Part shown: in pieces, positions 47,818 to 60,500 of the stretch | Layout: every line of letters starts with the position of its first letter | Numbering within the stretch: position 1 is the first letter of the stretch | Assembly (NCBI RefSeq): GCF_026914265.1 | Contig: NC_069136.1 | Location: forward strand, 23,854,051 to 23,918,050 | Length of the DNA: 64,000 bases | Direction: 5' to 3' | Source of the DNA: Mya arenaria | Taxonomy: Eukaryota > Mollusca > Bivalvia > Myida > Myidae | Translations under genes and position numbers: made by a program | Notes under the pieces: generated by a model | What the model was told of the DNA's origin: nothing | What the model saw: only the letters and a program-made list of their open reading frames with translations | Databases searched by the model: none

Positions 47818-48592
47818 TTATTTACAGAAAAGTGCATTACCGTACTCAATGGTGGCGTGTGTACCAGCAGCTCCAGCCTTTATTGTATCAAAGCTCTGAA
47901 ACATAAAAAATATAATTAAAAAACACATTCATAAACAATAAACATCTTATTACAGATATTGAGTGACGTCAGAGCACGTGAATCAGCTTACATGGATTGC
48001 CAGATGGGATTTTCCAACACTGGAAATAATTAAAAAGAAATGTCTGTCGCGTGTGTAAACAACAATGAGATTGGCGACTAAGTGATTAATTGTGAATCAT
48101 CAATACATCTAAACAAACATTGCAACTCATTGTCTCAGACCATGTCAGGTTTCAAACAACTTATATTGTAAGAAATAATCGTGACATATTTTAGGTATCA
48201 AACAGCAACAAACGTTCCGAATACATAATCGCAAACTTTCAGATATAAAAAAAAATTAATAATTTTGAAATACATCATCGCGGACTATTTCAAGTATCAA
48301 ACAACAAACAAATATTGTTTTACATTATCTCGGGCTATATAATTATTACCAAGCACTACAAACAAACAACAAACCAAATTTCTAGACAAACTTTAAAATT
48401 TAAGAATTTAAACAACGACCAACATCTTAAACATTTTAAGAGTAAATCTTAGTTTTGTTAAACTAATAGCATGGCGGAATCGTCCAGGTTCCGTACCCCG
48501 CGTTTCCGACGTGCAGGGAGGTTCATATCGGCGTCTGACCCTGTCCTTGTGGTCGACCAACGCCGACGACGCTCATAGAACTTCTTACGTAT
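47818..48592 (-). other. GPCR: cytoplasmic tail and alternative 3' ends
   Basis: After helix 7 (LHCICNEE, donor GTTATT) the exon at 48592 joins as IRKKFYERRRRWS, matching the HC..N.EVRK pattern of family members. It runs to DDSAMLL. If its weak donor (GTTTAA) is not used, the frame ends one codon later at TAA 48458-48460, with a C-terminus MLLV that could bind a PDZ domain. If used, 47841-47895 adds SFDTIKAGAAGTHATIEYG. Reading on through the GTAATG there gives seven more codons to TAA at 47818-47820, with AATAAA at 47810-47815. Confidence 0.6.
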
Positions 48593-51500
48593 CTAAATAA
48601 TCAAATACATGTTTGGGATTAATTATGTGTTATTAATTCCGTTTCATTTGACAATTAATTTCACAATGGTTTTGTTGTTTCGTCGAGTTCACTATATCAT
48701 AGATAAACTATGTATTTTAAATGAAGTAAAGAAAAAATGTTCTCCTTTTATCAGAGTGACAATACTGACGGCTGTTACTCGGCGATACGCATTTAATAAA
48801 CGCATATCTGTAGTATCACATAAATAATAATGTGAATATTGGATGCTTTTGTACCAAATAGTATATCAATATCAGTTGAAAGGGCTGAACTATAGTGCAA
48901 TTAATGATACAAACACTGTATTACAAAATATTTTTATTGGTTCTTTAAAACTTGCAAAAGTGGTCGTTCTACGAAAATTATTGTATGTAATAGTTATAAG
49001 AAAGAAATTGATTTTCAAGTTGTATAATATATGGGCTCAACAGGCAAGAAAATTTAACATTACTGCCAATGGCACGATGAATAGACTAGCTGACTAGTGG
49101 ATAGGTTGCCATAATTTGGTATGGCGTGCTCCGAAAAACGGCAATAACCTCCTCGTTGCAGATACAGTGCAGGAAGAAGATACACATTCCCTGGACGGTG
49201 TTGACGATCACAAAGAAGTAATGAAACACCACGCTGAATGGGACCAGGAGGCTCAGGATCCAGGTCAGGCCAAGTAGGGGGTGAAGGGTGAACATAGCGC
49301 GCAGCGATCCCCTGAAAAATGAAATAGTGCGTAATGTACAACATGATACAAATTATACTTTTAACGATGCTGAACGGACCCCAGGGGGCTAGCGGGAGTG
49401 GGGCTAAAACCGCAAAAAAATGTGCACAGCATTCCCTCGGGTATAACCCGTGTACAACAGGGGGCGAACTATGATTGTGTTAAAGGTACGTGCTTATGAT
49501 TACGTTCCGCAACGCCATGTAGAAGAGAGATGTGAACTGCATCGGTTTATGGTATCTTTTTCAAAGGGTGCTGCATGCTGATTACTTACATGTAAATGTA
49601 TGGCCAAAAACTGTATCGATATTAAGCCCCCATTAATCAACAGTCTGTCTGGCATTTCCCAGCTGAATCACGAAAAAATGAGCCGATGAACTGACATGCT
49701 TAAGCCTCTCTTTTGATTCTTTGATTCATACAAATACGAAATGAAGTGGTAAGTAAGTTAAATAAAAGCGCTGAAAGCGTTGAAAGGCTGTAAGTGCGAA
49801 AAGCGTGTTTTACAATTCTGTTCACAGGCAATAGATCCCTATAAATTATATGAGTGGCCCAAAACTGGATCCTATGAGTGCGTGTGAAATTACTTAAGAA
49901 TAGGTAATGTTTTTGTGTGGTTTTTTTTTTAAAAATACAGTCAGTTTCATAACAGTAACTGACAAACACATATGTACTAGGATATATGAACATTACTTTC
50001 ATCTCCAGAGTTTATGGCTAGTGTAAAGTGAATTAAATGAATCCCGATATAGGCTTATAAATTGACTATTTATTGCAGATAAATAAGAAAGGGTCTTTGA
50101 GCCAACACAGTTCCATTTCCTGCGCATTTATCTTGACTAAAGTAGCATTTTGATTCGCAATTTTTTAACCGCATATCACCATACGTCCCATTTTGTAACC
50201 CCGGTGCATTAAATATTTCAATGCCATGTAAAAAGTTGGACCTGACGAACGATTTGCGTTACAGCCTAAATACAACATACCTACTACCCACACTTAAAGT
50301 ATGTGAAACTCTAAACACGTTTTTTTATTGAGCATGGCCCTTAAGTATTGCAATTTGTATTTTTTAACATAAATCGGGCGCAAATTGACCTATTCACAAT
50401 CGAAGCTTGTTTGTTATATTTGTTTTGGTATGTTTTTACATCTTCTGCACAAACAACCCTTTCAGATGATATCAACCTATACGGGGTTCAACCAGCATCG
50501 AAAAATCACATAGTCGAAAATTGGATACCTTAATACTTACTTAAGCCTCGCAACTTCGGTTTTCTCCGAGTTGGCCTTTAGTGTGAGGAAAACCTTGACG
50601 ACCAGACCCATCACCACGATATTCAGCTGACCGGAAATGTAACATGTTAATGCATATCAGTTTGCTGAAGCTCAATGCTGACAGCAGTTTTAAGGTGAAT
50701 TAAGGTATGAAATATCATCGAGATTTTATTCTAGGTAGAAACATATTTCATGCTACACTGTCAGAACGACAAGACACAACTACAAACATGTGATATTGTT
50801 TTATATGTTATGGTGAGTTTTAAATGCAATAATTGACATGTAAAAGAAGTAACGCAATTCTCAGTCATATCTAAATATCATCACAGTAAAAGAAACAGAG
50901 TGATTTATTTAGTACATTAGCTCTTTACTCAGAGACCGCTTGGTTCTTTATTGTGCCCTGCTCTGTGTATAGCGCCAGTGTCAAAGAAAGACTTTTTCTT
51001 AATGACAGCGGCAGGCAAGGGAGCTACTGGTACCATTTAAACGTCATTTAATAGGACGCGAAATTTAACCCGCCACTTTCTGCACTCGAAGCACACGCTG
51101 AAGTACAAGGCCTTTGGGGCGGCACGTACAAAATAAAGCATCTACATATTAATTCAATAAGATATGCAAAAAAATTCATCAAACATTGAGTATCTGATTA
51201 AGTTATATTTGATTTGTACTTACAAGGACGATTACCAGCATAGGACCCAGAAATGCCCAAATCACACCATCGTCAATGGAAAGCCAGCAACTGTGAAATT
51301 CATGTTTACAAAAATATATTAAATTACAAAGTAAATCACGATTGCCTACATGCAAATATGATTCAGTTGCATAAATAGAAACTTCGAACAAATGTCTCCA
51401 ATTACATGATTCAAAGTTTCATACTGATCCTCAAAACTACATACTATTTCTTATTACAAAATACATTGTAATTCAAAGACGATAAAATGCGGTTCCATGA

Positions 51501-54500
51501 GAGGACATTGTTTATACGAGTAACGCTAAAATGTTACATGGCACTTTTCAATTAGATTTCATGTATTTCAAAACTATCCCACTTTTCAGTAAAAAAGGGG
51601 CCATTTTATCATCTTGTGTCCAACGAAATATCGTTACATCAAGCATTTCAGTTAAATATTCAGTGTAAAAAGTATAGAGTATATTTTGGCGATCTACAGA
51701 AAACAGAGCGAGCGCAGCGAGGCGGCAAGCCGTAAAGCTCGCATCAAATTTTGTACAACGCCACAATAACTTATTTGGTGTTCTCACTTATTTAACTCAC
51801 TAGCTCCGCCCTCTATACAATAGTATTTTGGCGCGCAAGTTAAATCGCCAAGGCTGTATAGCCTAATTAAATCAGTTAACTGTCGCAGCTTTGTGAATAT
51901 TTTATCATAGCAAATCAACGACCATGGAAATATGGACGACTGTACCAAATCATCTAGACCGACAAAATGCTCTATACGAAAATAAATGTTAAGACTGCAC
52001 GACATGATATTGAGCTACAGTAAACGGGATAATTCCGCGAATGCCATTGGCCCACATATGTGTTCGAAAACCAAAGTTTTTGCACGTTTTGCTTGCAAAA
52101 TCAATTCACTATGTTTGAGCTGAGACAGAAGAGGAAAGCGATCGTACTACACTTATCGTGGGCTTATTGCAATACGGTTGTAACTCATTTTAGAAAAGGA
52201 ATGCGTTACAACATTCTTGCGATAAGTCGTCGTGATTTTGATAAAATGACTCTTTGATTAAGTGAATACTTGAAGGTTAAACCTTTATCCTGGACACTGA
52301 AATAACTACCTGTATTGTGGTCCATTGCCGTAATCAGGGAACCTGGCGGCGAACGATATGATAACAATAATAAGGGGCAATCCCCACCCCAACAGGAAGT
52401 ACTTGACGCGCATGTCACGGTGGTTAAAGATGCCCTTGGTGCAGCAGAGGTAAAGGGCCAGGCCTTCGACCAGCATCCAGGAGAATGCAGACATGAACAG
52501 GAAGTGCAACAAGACCGCGACGGCTTTACACGCCACCTAGAATGGCAGGGGTACATGTATTTACATTTGTCGATGGCCAACACAACATTGACAAACATTC
52601 GCACATGGCCATGTGTACAAATGAACAGTCGTTTATACATGTTTCTGTAATATTAATTACCAGGGTCATTACAAGTGGAGTAAATATTATACTATATGAA
52701 CGTACAGGAAAAGTAATAAAATTATCAAAACTATTGTAAATCACCCGCGTACTTTTCAGCACCACCAGTACTTTGATTTTCACACTCACCGGGTTTTTAT
52801 GGGCGTCACTGGAGGACACAAAGACGATCTGTCCCAGCATGAGGGACAGTGAGAGGTTTGCGTGGATCATCACCTTCTCGCGACCTAACATCCTGGACAA
52901 AAATACAGGAGATGAAACGTAAGAATTAAGTATAACACTACAGGGACAAGCCCAGTTGATTTAAAGTATCGTACATGGCCTAGACTGTAAGATAGGTTCA
53001 ATCCAACCCCAGTGTAGGTTGTTTAGCGAGTTTCCGTAGAGCAATCTGCGCGATGGTTGGGATAAATATATTTTATACGGGCGGCCATGGTAGATGCATT
53101 TTCATCCACGTAAGTGAAACAAAATATAGTAAAATGTATTTTAATTTATTTTTTACCTACTGCAACTTGTTTATCTTTTTGGGCTATTTCATCACATTAT
53201 TTAAATGGACAAATAGCAACGCTGACAAACCTAAGATAGATGTAGGTAATGAGCGCCATAAGAAGACACGCGATGGAAAGGCTGCATCCGACCGTGGTCA
53301 AGGTGAACAATGCTTGCTCGCTCTGTATGGAGATCTGGAAAGTGTCAAGGTCGAAATGATGGGCATACACATTTGTTTCTCAGACTCAAAGGAGATTTTG
53401 CTACAATCGCAGAGTAAAATTGTAGTTTGCTAAACATGCATTGTTTAATGGACAAAGGATGTCACAATGGAATGATAGCCGTCCAGGCGCGTAGCTACGG
53501 CCAATCTGGGATTACGCAGATCAATGCCTTACCACTTCACTCCCTACCCCCCGGTCAAAATTTCACAACTGCGTATTTGCGGACAGTCAGCTACGCACCT
53601 GCAGTCAGGACACATTCTGTTTTTTTATCACCTATTTTCATCATTTTTTTTCTACCGAGAAATTTAATAAATATATTGCAGAGAAATATGTATAGTAATT
53701 CAGAAGTGACGTACATCTTTCGTCTGGACGTACATGACGAGGATGGCGAAGCTGGTCAGGTGGTTGCATGTACACGTAGTGTGGGAGGAGTTCTGTCTCA
53801 CAACCGAGCAACCTTCGGGGGACCAGTTGCTGAAAACATGGACCAAGGGCATAAAACGATGAATAGTACAGGGACACGCCCAGTAGCCTAGATTTAAACA
53901 AACTAAACATTGAAAAGTTAACGGGCAGTCCCAGCTGCCTAGAGTTTACCCCAAAACACAATGAAAGCTACAGGGGCACGACCTGTTGTCTAGAATTTAA
54001 CCAATAAACAATATAAATTTCAGGGAAAAGCCCAGTAGCCTACATTTAAACTAAGACAAAGTCACAAGCACCAAGTGGTTACGATAGAAGGTCTAATAAA
54101 GGAGACAATTCGTAAATGGGATATATTGTGGTGACGTTAAACTCTTTAAAGGGAAAAACACATTCCTCAGAGCTAGAGAGCAAGTTAAATGTTTAGAAAA
54201 TGGTATAATGAGTCTGTCATTGTGTGCTTTTATTTCTACGTATATGCTACATATTACTACTGCCACTAGTTAATCAAGGAAGCCTTGCATGGTGGAAAAT
54301 GGTGCATGACTCAAATATGCTATATCAAACTAATTGTTGGTGCGTTCGTCAGAATCGATCTACGTTCGTTTAATTAACAGAACATTTGAAAATGGCCAAC
54401 TCAAAAATGAAGCAAACTGCAAGGGACCAGAAGTTTGTTCACAGAAAACAACGGCAGATGGATTGGTTTGAGAAGAAGATGTAATCATGTATATAAATTG

Positions 54501-57500
54501 CCAGATTATTTACTGGTTTCTGATCTTTATACACAGTTAAATGTGTGTCGTTTTCTGAGTTCATCGCAGACAAACAGGTACTTAAGACGCTAGTGGGCAA
54601 ATTGATTGGTTACAGTAAGAAGTGTAATAAGGTAAGGTAATTTGTTAACTATTGGGCAACTATATAGGGATATTCGATGACAATGTGGAATTTGAGTCCT
54701 GATGGACTAAGTATTGGGAAGAATAGTAAACTTATGGATAAGCCATTTGATTAATGAAGTGTTGAGAATGAAGTATTCTAAAAAAGAATAGTAGACGTTT
54801 TCAAGAATGGGGGAGGCTCATTGTGGCCACATATTGTATATCATTATTGAAATATTAAAGGTACAGTAAACAGACAATTTTTCAAAGGGACAAAAAAGTC
54901 GGGAATCATGAGTTGGTGGAGGAAATATTCATGTTAGAAACTTGTGTTTATCTGCAGCTAGTTGTATAAACATGAATGCCAATATAGAAAACTATAAAAA
55001 AGATAAGTGCGGATAGACAGATTGACAAATGGACAAGTTGGGTTCAGAAAACCCCTGTTACAGCTATGTTTGTATGTGAAATAGAATGATAGAAATGAAT
55101 CAACTGTGCATTTTACTGTTTGTTCAAAACTGCTTGACCAATACCTCAGGACGTAATCCCAGAAAGTGCACTCCCGTCTTTCTTCTTGTTTAGACTGAAA
55201 ATAAACGTTTTGAAGTTGTTAAATGGGAAATACGAAGGTATCTTTCACGATGCGAACGAACTTAGGCCTACAAAAAAAGAATTTGATAAGCGTACGAACT
55301 TGTAAGATTTCACTTTCTTTTAAGTATTCATTTAAATCAAAATGCTGCCTTCCGACGTAGCATTTATGACGTAATTTATCACGTGGTATACACACACTTG
55401 GACTTTTAACCTTGATGATTCGGATACATGAAGCATTTATACCTGCTCCACAGATGTCCTCATTTCAAATGTGATGGCGTCCTTTGTCCGTATTTTGCTT
55501 CTTGTTGTTTTGTTTCCTGTAAATAACGAATGAGGTTATTAATTCGGGGAATTAATATTTATATAAATTTGAAATTAGTGATCCCGTTTTGGCCAAGGTT
55601 TTAAACCAATCAACACACTTCATTTCCGGAAGAAACTTAACAAGGGCCTCTGTATTACATAAAAGGGACTCGTTTATGTTTTTTTGCAATGTGCACTTTT
55701 TTGTATAACGAAATAACGTGTGGCAAATCATTAGGAGTGTTACAACTAAGGTACCAAAAGCTGAAGCCTTTCAGCAATTGTTATGTTTGCTCAAATATCG
55801 CCATTGCAGACCACAATTTAGCGTTAATAACGGTTATGTGCGTTTCGTTATGCGTGATTGGTTGATTGACATTATCACGTGATGTTATCAATGTATCAAT
55901 AAAAGGTAAAAATATGCATCACTTTAGTATACGTCTGATATCTTATAGGTTAAGGCGTTCTTTGTTTTTTTTCTTGACTTTACCGGCGTGTGTTCGCACC
56001 CCACTAAAACCAAAATACCATTTTATACCATAATTGTACTTTTTTCTGCAATGTCGATATCATAGAGTAAAATAACGACAATATAAGTATTAAACATTAC
56101 CGGGAAAACTTATTTACGTATGGCAAATCATTTGATTTGCTATAATAATTATTTGCAGCTTGCAGCCTTCAATATATGTTGACAAAAAATGACATTTACA
56201 AGTCTTGCCTTTTGGATATGCGTTAACTATAAAGTAACGCAATTCGGATATTCCGGTAAGTTATTTTATGGAAATTGGTACACTAGTTTTTGAATTTTGC
56301 ATTGAACAAAAATATATTCGAATATTTCTACGATAAAAAGCATAATTTGATGAAAAATAAAATAGTTATTTGAATGTTTCAATTGAATATCTTTATTTAA
56401 CACATATCCCTTAAACATCCCAAACGCCGCTGGCTCCTGCGCTGGCTTGAATTTCATTTTGTGTGTTTGTGTTTTTGTCTAAATTCATCAATATTTCGAG
56501 AAGAAACATGTTTAGCTTTATTGCTAATAATTATTTTATTTTTTGAATTATATCTGAAGGCCCAAAATCACGCTTCGCGGCTCGTCTGTTATCACTTCAA
56601 CATACCTTTCACGGCATGTACGGTGACGGCGACAACTATGCTGCTGATGTGGGCACTACTCGCATGGATAAACGTATCCATCTTTCGGTACGTCAACGTT
56701 GATATGCGAACATCTGTAGTTTTGTTTTCAATTAGTACAAACGTTGATATGCGAACATCTGTAGTTTTGTTTTCAATAAGTACAAAGACATCTTGATAAG
56801 CTATATAGTCAAATATACCAATGTATAGCGTACTTGAACCCATGGGATTTTGTTTCCATTGCAATGGTACTACAACGTGTACATTGCGTATCCAGTTTAA
56901 TAACAAAATAGCACTTTAATTATCATAAAAATTACGATTACCTGCTTTCAAGGGTAAACTTTCAAATACTGAATTAATGTTTGGCTAGCGGAACAGTCCG
57001 CCAGACAGGCTGGCACTGATGACTACAACCCTACCCTAACCTGTTGTGTTAAGGTAGCGGGACAATCCGTCAGACAGGATGGCACTGATGATTACAACCC
57101 TACCCTAACCTGTTGTGTTTAGGTAGCGGGACAATCCGTCAGACAGGATGGCACTGATGACTACAACCCTACCCTAACCTGTTGTGTTAAGGTAGCGGGA
57201 CAATCCGTCAGATAGGCTGGCACTGATGACTACAACCCTACCCTAACCTGTTGTGTTTAGGTAGCGGGACAATCCGTCAGATAGGCCGGCACTGATGACT
57301 ACAACCGTACCCTAACCTGTTGTGTTTAGGTAGCGGGACAATCCGTCAGACAGGCTGGCACCGATGACTACAACCCTACCCTAACCTGTTGTGTTTAGGT
57401 AGCGGGACAATCCGTCAGATAGGCTGGCACTGATGACTACAACCCTACCCTAACCTGTTGTGTTTAGGTAGCGGGACAATCCGTCAGATAGGCTGACACT

Positions 57501-60500
57501 GATGACTATAACCCTACTCTAACCTGTTGTGTTAAGGAAGCGGGACAATCCGTCAGATAGGCTTGCACTAATGAGTGCAACCGTACCCTAACCTGTTGTG
57601 TTAAGGTAGCGGGACAATCCGTCAGACAGGCTGGCACTGATGAGTGCAACCGTACCCTAACCTGTTGTGTTAAGGTAGCGGGACAATCCGTCAGACAGGC
57701 TTGCACTGATGACTACAACCGTACCCTAACCTGTTGTGTTTAGGTAGCGGGACAATCTGTCAGACAGGCTTGCACTGATGACTACAACCGTACCCTAACC
57801 TGTTGTGTTAAGGTAGCGGGACAATCCGTCAGACAGGCTTGCACTGGTGACTACAACCGTACCCTAACCTGTTGTGTTTAGGTAGCGGGACAATCCGTCA
57901 GACAGGCTGGCACTGATGACTACAACCGTACCCTAACCTGTTGTGTTAAGGTAGCTGGACAATCCGTCAGACAGGCTGGCACTGATGACTACAACCGTAC
58001 CCTAACCTGTTGTGTTTAGGTAGCGGGACAATCCGTCAGATAGGCTGGCACTGATGACTACAACCGTACCCAAACCTGTTGTGTTAATGTAGCGGGACAA
58101 TCCGTCAGACAGGCTGGCACTGATGACTACAACCCTACCCTAACCTGTTGTGTTTAGGTAGCGGGACAATCCGTCAGACAGGATGGCACTGATGACTACA
58201 ACCGTACCCTAACCTGTTGTGTTAAGGTAGCGGGACAATCCGCCAGACAGGCTGGCACTGATGACTACAACCCTACCCTAACCTGTTGTGTTTAGGTAGC
58301 GGAACAATCTGTCAGACAGGCTGGCACTGATGACTATAACCGTACCCTAACCTGCTGTGTTTAGGTAGCGGGACATTCCGTCAGATAGGCTGGCACTGAT
58401 GACTACAACCGTACCCTAACCTGTTGTGTTAAGTTAGAGGAACAATCCGTCAGACAGGCTGGCACTGATGACTACAACCGTACCCTAACCTGTTGTGTTA
58501 AGTTAGAGGAACAATCCGTCAGACAGGCTGGCACTGATGACTATAACCCTACCCTAACCTACTGTGTTAAGGTAGCGGGACAATCCGTCAGACAGGCTGG
58601 CACTGATGACTACAACCCTACCCTAACCTGTTGTGTTAAGGTAGCGGGACATTCCGTCAGATAGGCTGGCACTGATGACTATAACCCTACCCTAACCTGT
58701 TGTGTTAAGGTAGCGGGACAATCCGTCAGATAGGCTGGCACTGATGACTACAACCCTACCCTAACCTGTTGTGTTTAGGTAGCGGGACAATCCGTCAGAT
58801 AGGCTGGCACTGATGACTACAACCCTACCCTAACCTGTTGTGTTTAGGTAGCGGGACAATCAGTCAGACAGGCTGGCACTGATGACTACAACCCTACCCT
58901 AACCTGTTGTGTTAAGGTAGCGGGACAATCCGTCAGACAGGCTGGCACTGATGACTACAACCCTACCCTAACCTATTGTGTTAAGGAAGCGGGACAATCC
59001 GTCATATAGGCTTGCACTGATGAGTGCAACCGTACCCTAACCTGTTGTGTTAAGGTAGCGGGACAGTCCGTCAGACAGGCTTGCAATGATGAGTGCAACC
59101 GTACCCTAACCTGTTGTGTTAAGGTAGCGGGACAATCCGTCAGACAGGCTTGCACTGATGACTACAACCGTACCCTAACCTGTTGTGTTTAGGTAGCGGG
59201 ACAATCCGTCAGACAGGATGGCACTGATGACTACAACCCTACCCTAACCTGTTGTGTTTAGGTAAGGGGGACAATCCGTCAGACAGGCTGGCACTGATGA
59301 CTACAACCGTACCCAAACCTGTTGTGTTAATGTAGCGGGACAATCCGTCAGACAGGCTGGCACTGATGACTACAACCGTACCCAAACCTGTTGTGTTAAT
59401 GTAGCGGAACAATCTGTCAGACAGGCTGGCACTGATGACTACAACCGTACCCTAACCTGTTGTGTATAGGTACCGGGACAATCCGCCAGACAGGCTGGCA
59501 CTGATGACTACAACCGTACCCTAACCTGTTGTGTTAAGGTAGCGGAACAATCGGTCAGACAGGCTGGCACTGATGACTACAACCGTACCCTAACCTGTTG
59601 TGTTAAGGTAGCGGGACAATCCGTCAGACAGGCTGGCACTGATGACTACAACCGAACCCTAACCTGTTGTGTTAAGGTAGCGGGACAATCCGTCAGACAG
59701 GCTTGCACTGATGACTACAACCCTACCCTAACCTGTTGTGTTTAGGTAGCGGGACAATCCGTCAGACAGGCTGGCACTGATGACTACAACCCTACCCTAA
59801 CCTGTTGTGTTAAGGTAGCGGGACAATCCGTCAGATAGGCTGGCACTGATGACTACAACCCTACCCTAACCGTTGTGTTTAGGTAGCGGGACAATCCGTC
59901 AGATAGGCTGGCACTGATGACTACAACCCTACCCTAACCTGTTGTGTTAAGGTAGCGGGACAATCCGTCAGATAGGCTGGCACTGATGACTACAACCCTA
60001 CTCTAACCTGTTGTGTTTAGGTAGCGGGACAATCCGTCAGACAGGCTGGCACTGATGACTACAACCGTACCCTAACCTGTTGTGTTTAGGTAGAGGGACA
60101 ATCCGTCAGATAGGCTGGCACTGATGACTACAACCCTACCCTAATCTGTTGTGTTTAGGTAGCGGGACAATCCGTCAGATAGGCTGGCACTGATGACTAC
60201 AACCCTACCCTTACCTGTTGTGTTAAGGTAGCGGGACAATCCGTCAGACAGGATGGCACTGATGACTACAACCCTACCCTAACCTGTTGTGTTAAGGTAG
60301 CGGGACAATCCGTCAGACAGGATGGCACTGATGACTATAACCCTACCCTAACCTGTTTTGTTAAGGTAGCGGGAAAATCCGTCAGACAGGCTGGCACTGA
60401 TGACTATAACCCTACCCTAACCTGTTGTGTTTAGGTAGCGGAACAATCCGTCAGACAGGCTGGCACTGATGACTACAACCCTACCCTAACCTGTTGTGTT

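Larger units (their letters stand above)
49149..53334 (-). other. GPCR: seven-helix exons
   Basis: Helix 1 is in 53231-53334 (ALFTLTTVGCSLSIACLLMA) and helix 2 in 52790-52892 (MIHANLSLSLMLGQIVFV). Helices 3 and 4 are in 52310-52536 (FSWMLVEGLALYL, GWGLPLIIVIISF). Helix 5 is split between 51224-51290 (GVIWAFLGPMLVIVL) and 50541-50626 (LNIVVMGLVVKVF). Helices 6 and 7 are in 49149-49311 (LLGLTWILSLLVPF, FVIVNTVQGMCIFFLHC). All family B2 landmarks are present and the frame is clean. Confidence 0.9.

Noticed and set aside
47991-48018. A 28-base microexon of the GPCR with AG and GT borders
   Set aside because: Its length would shift the frame and give an immediate stop at the next exon.
52315-52650. 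Open frame of 111 codons on the plus strand
   Set aside because: It is the shadow of the helix 3-4 exon, which has family motifs and splice sites on the minus strand.
53427-53891. 154-codon plus-strand frame
   Set aside because: It overlaps the GPS exon antisense and shows no family motif.
57506-59155. Repeated 23-residue frames (ACLTDCPATLTQQVRVRLHS) as a repeat protein
   Set aside because: They come from the 69-bp intronic array. Frames are broken by unit variants and lie between phase-matched GPCR exons.
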